Of a DNA stretch of 29,859 bases, positions 27,701 through 29,859 are shown one piece after another. The notes under the pieces are model-generated. The model did not search any database, was not told the DNA's origin, and worked only from the letters and a program-made list of their open reading frames with translations. How positions within the stretch are numbered: position 1 is the first letter of the stretch; each line of letters starts with the position of its first letter. Position numbers and translations under genes: made by a program. The stretch is from an uncultured Lachnospiraceae bacterium (GTDB lineage: Bacteria > Bacillota > Clostridia > Lachnospirales > Lachnospiraceae), in contig CAMWYL010000003.1 of assembly GCA_947178465.1 (NCBI GenBank), forward strand, positions 1-29,859, in the 5' to 3' direction.

Positions 27701-29859
27701 CTCTTCTTTCTTCATAGGCAATAATTTTCTTTCTTGTCGCCGCCTTCTTCTCTGCATTGTCCTGAATGGCCTGTTTTTGCTCGCCGACCTTCATTCCCTT
27801 CTCCTTTTGATCCAGAGAAGCCTTATAATGCGCATATGCCTGTTCATTGATTGCCTTATCAGCCTTCTCGGCCTCTTCAGATGTATATTTGCTCTTCTCC
27901 TGCTCCTTCCATGTCTCCATCTCCTTAATGCGGTCTTGATGTTTTTGAATTTTGTCTGCCACATCTGCACGATTTTCTTTGAACTTGTCCTCCCTCCGAT
28001 ACTGCACCTCCTCGTCTTTCATGTTCTGCAATGTCCGCTTTCCCCCATCGAGAGCCCTCTTCAAGTCAACATTGAGGTTATTTAACCCTTTCATCATTTC
28101 GGAGTCCTTCTTCCCTTCGTCAGTTATAAAGTTTCCTCCAATACCGTCGTTGGTGATTTTTTGGTTGAACGCCGCCAACTGATCATGCAACGCTGCGAGA
28201 CTTTCCTTCGCCTTTTTGCCCTGCTCAACTTTTTTAAGGATTTGATCATTTTTAATGATAGTAAGACCTAAATTGTCCCTTTTTTTTATCTCATTCCCCA
28301 AGGCACTGACCGTATACAGTCCCTCTTTTACTTTCCATGTTGTAGGTTTCAGACTCTTCTGCGTGTTCATCAATACCACATTTCCTTTGATGCCCAAAAG
28401 CGTCCATTCCCCAAATGTCCAGCTCTTTAACTCCTTCTCCCAGCCAAAAAGCGCTGATTCTAACTTTACATCCCCTCCAACGCTGCCTTTAATGTCAATC
28501 CCGGCAGCAAGCTCCATTTCCGGGTTCTTATTTATCTTGACTTTATTCTTTTCCAGGCTTACCGGAAGTTTAAGCTCTCCCTCGGCAAATTTAGAATCGC
28601 CGAGGTTTCCTTCTGCTTCCGCTTTTGCGAACAATCCGCCTTTGGCACAGAATATATATCCCACACCTGCCTCCAGTCCCAGCCCCAAAGCAATACCAAC
28701 CGCTCCCGTCATATGAATCTTTATACGGAATATCCTCTCTATAACATCACACTCCAGGACCTCCACCTTATTGCCCGTCACTCTCAGCTTAACCTTGGGC
28801 TTCTCCCCAGGCTGCTTATCCAGTGCGGCTTCGCCGGAAACCCCAAACTTCCACTCCGGCGTCAAAGATACATAAAAACTCAATCCCGGCACAATCGGCC
28901 AGGTTTGATCAAACTCAAATTTTTTTTCTTCCCCGTCAAATTTGTTCTCGGGCAGTTTGCCGTTTCTGAAAAATTCACCAAGTCCTTCCTTGGCAAACGC
29001 CAGCTTATCCATCGTTTCCTCAAGCTTCTCAATCGCCTTCATTACTGCATTTTTTTGTTCATCATTCAGATCATTGTCCTCGGAAACCTCTTTTTTCTCT
29101 TCGTCCTTATCGTCATCAGATGAGAGGTTCTTGCCAAACGAAAAGGAGAATGTTTTCTCATAAAAATTCAGCATCGCATTCCCATTCTCGGTTTTGCCCT
29201 TAAACTCTCCATTTGTCAAATTGAAACTCGCACCGATATCACCCTGCTCGAATTCGATTCCATCCTTGCCCACTTTGAACATGGGGGTGTTTTCGTCAGC
29301 CTCCGATTGGCTCGTCTGCAATTGGTTCTCGCTCTCCAACGGAGACACAGAAGGCATTGTGATTCCACGGTCGTCAACGATAGCTTTGTTAATCGTGTAT
29401 TCCTTTTTCCCTTCCTTGTTCGTCAGCTCAGGATTTATGAGCTCCAGCGCTGAATCTCCTTCTCCCTTAGCGATTGCCCTTGCACTCAGCGTTTGTCCGT
29501 CCTTAAATTTGTACTGCACGGGCGTATTGACTTCCAGCGTATACTTATCGGCATTCGCCCTTTTTCCGGCAGGCGCTTTAATCGTGAAGACATTAATCTC
29601 ATACGCTTCGATAAAACCGGTGCCTACAGGGCTGAATATCAGCCTTGCCGACGTTCCTCCTTCTTTCGGATATACTGCCTGTCTATTACCCGAATCCTCG
29701 ATTTTTCCTATCATGGATGCAGGCTTTAAATCCATAACCACGCCATTAAACAGGGGAACCGCCCCGCCTCTGACCTGATGATTCTCCGCCCTGCCCTTGA
29801 TCGGAGTCCCGTTAAACGTGAAGTTAATCTTTTCGGAACCCAACCCCTCAAGCCAGCTC
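24756..29859 (-). CDS. Giant beta-rich and coiled-coil repeat protein, 5' end outside window
   Basis: The frame is open to the window edge, so at least 1,700 residues are seen and the N-terminus is missing. Residues below count from the TTG at 29843. Residues 1-510 are mostly beta-prone, with an acidic low-complexity insert (240-262, DDDKDEEKKE) and a Gly-rich hydrophobic stretch (380-415, GAVGIALGLGLEAGVGY). Residues about 540-1580 are Lys/Glu-rich helices with degenerate units of roughly 75-90 residues that alternate an [IL]xYE box (AYEERR 709, QYERER 838, KYEEDK 943, DYEEGL 1413, QYEKDR 1491) with a YRxxNAGKGF box (1292, 1383, 1525). The end is very acidic. No enzyme motif was recognised. 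Large proteins of this texture occur near extracellular contractile injection systems, but this cannot be confirmed here. Confidence 0.8.
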   Translation of the reverse strand, partial: SWLEGLGSEKINFTFNGTPIKGRAENHQVRGGAVPLFNGVVMDLKPASMIGKIEDSGNRQAVYPKEGGTSARLIFSPVGTGFIEAYEINVFTIKAPAGKRANADKYTLEVNTPVQYKFKDGQTLSARAIAKGEGDSALELINPELTNKEGKKEYTINKAIVDDRGITMPSVSPLESENQLQTSQSEADENTPMFKVGKDGIEFEQGDIGASFNLTNGEFKGKTENGNAMLNFYEKTFSFSFGKNLSSDDDKDEEKKEVSEDNDLNDEQKNAVMKAIEKLEETMDKLAFAKEGLGEFFRNGKLPENKFDGEEKKFEFDQTWPIVPGLSFYVSLTPEWKFGVSGEAALDKQPGEKPKVKLRVTGNKVEVLECDVIERIFRIKIHMTGAVGIALGLGLEAGVGYIFCAKGGLFAKAEAEGNLGDSKFAEGELKLPVSLEKNKVKINKNPEMELAAGIDIKGSVGGDVKLESALFGWEKELKSWTFGEWTLLGIKGNVVLMNTQKSLKPTTWKVKEGLYTVSALGNEIKKRDNLGLTIIKNDQILKKVEQGKKAKESLAALHDQLAAFNQKITNDGIGGNFITDEGKKDSEMMKGLNNLNVDLKRALDGGKRTLQNMKDEEVQYRREDKFKENRADVADKIQKHQDRIKEMETWKEQEKSKYTSEEAEKADKAINEQAYAHYKASLDQKEKGMKVGEQKQAIQDNAEKKAATRKKIIAYEERRVKELGKRSQDCIDKITEMKGKNTNTEIIAEYRKLSDGSLLENYARYTAKKADIIRFEKEHPDSSRKKHKTRYEALEQLVKEKNLDKNKPNWDFAEHYYKTYKDKNFFSNPKLFQDDEAIKKIIQYERERLNGLTKGKIDRIEMLEEYKAGRDNIEKIISENSGSPEKVSAEIKKIMPHVTGNLSFTQEGMTEAARNYYSDKNRGGGELGKKHQWKINTAKAASKEDILKYEEDKAKDLKKGDETNKNLLEKARLIWKAEAEYSKIMDPKSEEFRKQVTVAAEGQEFKSKKERDDAIALCNGWLNQHKGNITAKKEEEKSAAREAVNEIISLDWINRFSTKLLDVYRHPLIKRMQKIGGELWDEKIAASAYKGKLKKEKKEQDDEWDKKLKNMTYKAFGGTGGTADQQEIEKEVRLDMIKEKNKDAYGNYKRAVSHIYNWTHLLTDAMGTLSKDDDVFKAYEDTGQYLNECIGYINKERVNIDPEHWKSIFGDLRSAYSAQLNDDEWEDFFPYLGSFSSEYRQEELKDTYAKIAEQMLEEFWGVHKTRVEKLRKFMGLGKDEKAEKSTKTDEEVWDFYRKMGAGTGFAQAFVKAKNGNYTIEDMMRFEKYGIKEDSISWKKKTDALAQKAVSKLVRFDDSNAVESHYERYTRLKQAQKDGKTNEEIIKLYEEMNAGKGYMKELNKHDALLDKVTPKQILDYEEGLYKDRINALDKLNDEADEMSNMEYYDAYRKIVLGESKGREFAEKAGIKRQPEFDKIYRKEHLAEAVLTPDIIIQYEKDRMEEATEKHKERLARLQKDDVTDENVLKIYRELNAGKGFFKDKKTAAAVTQNKKDVGYVNFDMIIEHETSRMNYYKEAMKKLDEPLEKITNAEKELENQITKAEEDVKEVNAILSRWTGNDVFVGHDQFTKFTEAVTGQDFRNKIDHSKLDENVEVLERKNAEEVELELMMLGDDLMDKNALEELADEDLMKLPDESEAM
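25149..27746 (-). repeat. Degenerate protein repeats in the giant gene
   Basis: Diverged units visible only at the protein level. Each pairs a helix around [IL]-x-[YF]-E-x-x-R with a helix ending in Y-[RE]-x-[LM]-[NG]-A-G-x-G-[FY]. The clearest are the last four, where AGTGFAQAF, AGKGYMKEL and AGKGFFKDK can be compared directly. The array is interrupted by an unrelated insert at residues about 960-1280. Confidence 0.6.

Overview
The window looks like a chromosomal segment of a Clostridia bacterium, most likely of the Lachnospiraceae. This rests on moderate GC, strong AGGAGG ribosome binding sites, a DUF1540 Cys-rich protein, a SEC-C protein, a BmpA/NupOPQ-type nucleoside ABC transporter and the style of the signalling proteins. 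No rRNA, tRNA, CRISPR array or complete insertion sequence was seen. Almost all genes lie on the minus strand; the plus-strand genes are a small membrane protein (3187), an AraC-type regulator (10863) and an XRE-type regulator (12632).

Layout. Positions 1-4074: the start of a DUF1540 protein, thrS, a small membrane protein, a SEC-C protein, a divergent two-helix membrane protein and a histidine phosphatase. Positions 4152-10548: a nucleoside uptake cluster (substrate-binding lipoprotein, intergenic terminator, double ATPase, two permeases) followed upstream by purA, a purine theme. Positions 10863-13150: AraC/GyrI-like regulator, YfcE-type phosphoesterase, membrane-anchored XRE regulator. Positions 13183-15554: a decaying stretch with a GH5 cellulase pseudogene, a two-gene unit whose first protein carries 11-residue amphipathic repeats, and a shortened RelE/Phd-type toxin-antitoxin pair. 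Positions 15521-18085: an inositol-monophosphatase-family gene and an L,D-transpeptidase whose C-terminal repeat tail is cut by an in-frame amber stop. Positions 18494-24691: a signalling operon (in transcription order STAS protein, membrane acyltransferase, PP2C phosphatase fused to an RsbW-like ATPase domain, hybrid histidine kinase, response regulator). Positions 24756-29859: the 3' part of a giant gene (>1,700 codons) for a beta-rich plus coiled-coil repeat protein, whose start lies outside the window.

The most notable observation is a 135-bp palindromic element (21144-21278) with perfect 13-bp terminal inverted repeats starting GTAA and a perfect 8-bp target duplication. This is a MITE-like insertion with IS66-type hallmarks. 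Removing it in silico restores a 4-bp ATGA overlap between the phosphatase and histidine kinase genes, so it landed in a translationally coupled junction, supplied a new stop codon to the phosphatase and separated the two genes. Other points of interest are the nonsense codon in the transpeptidase tail, the eroded toxin-antitoxin pair fused to the end of the IMPase gene, the synuclein-like 11-mer repeats, and the giant repeat protein sitting without a visible terminator upstream of a partner-switching operon.
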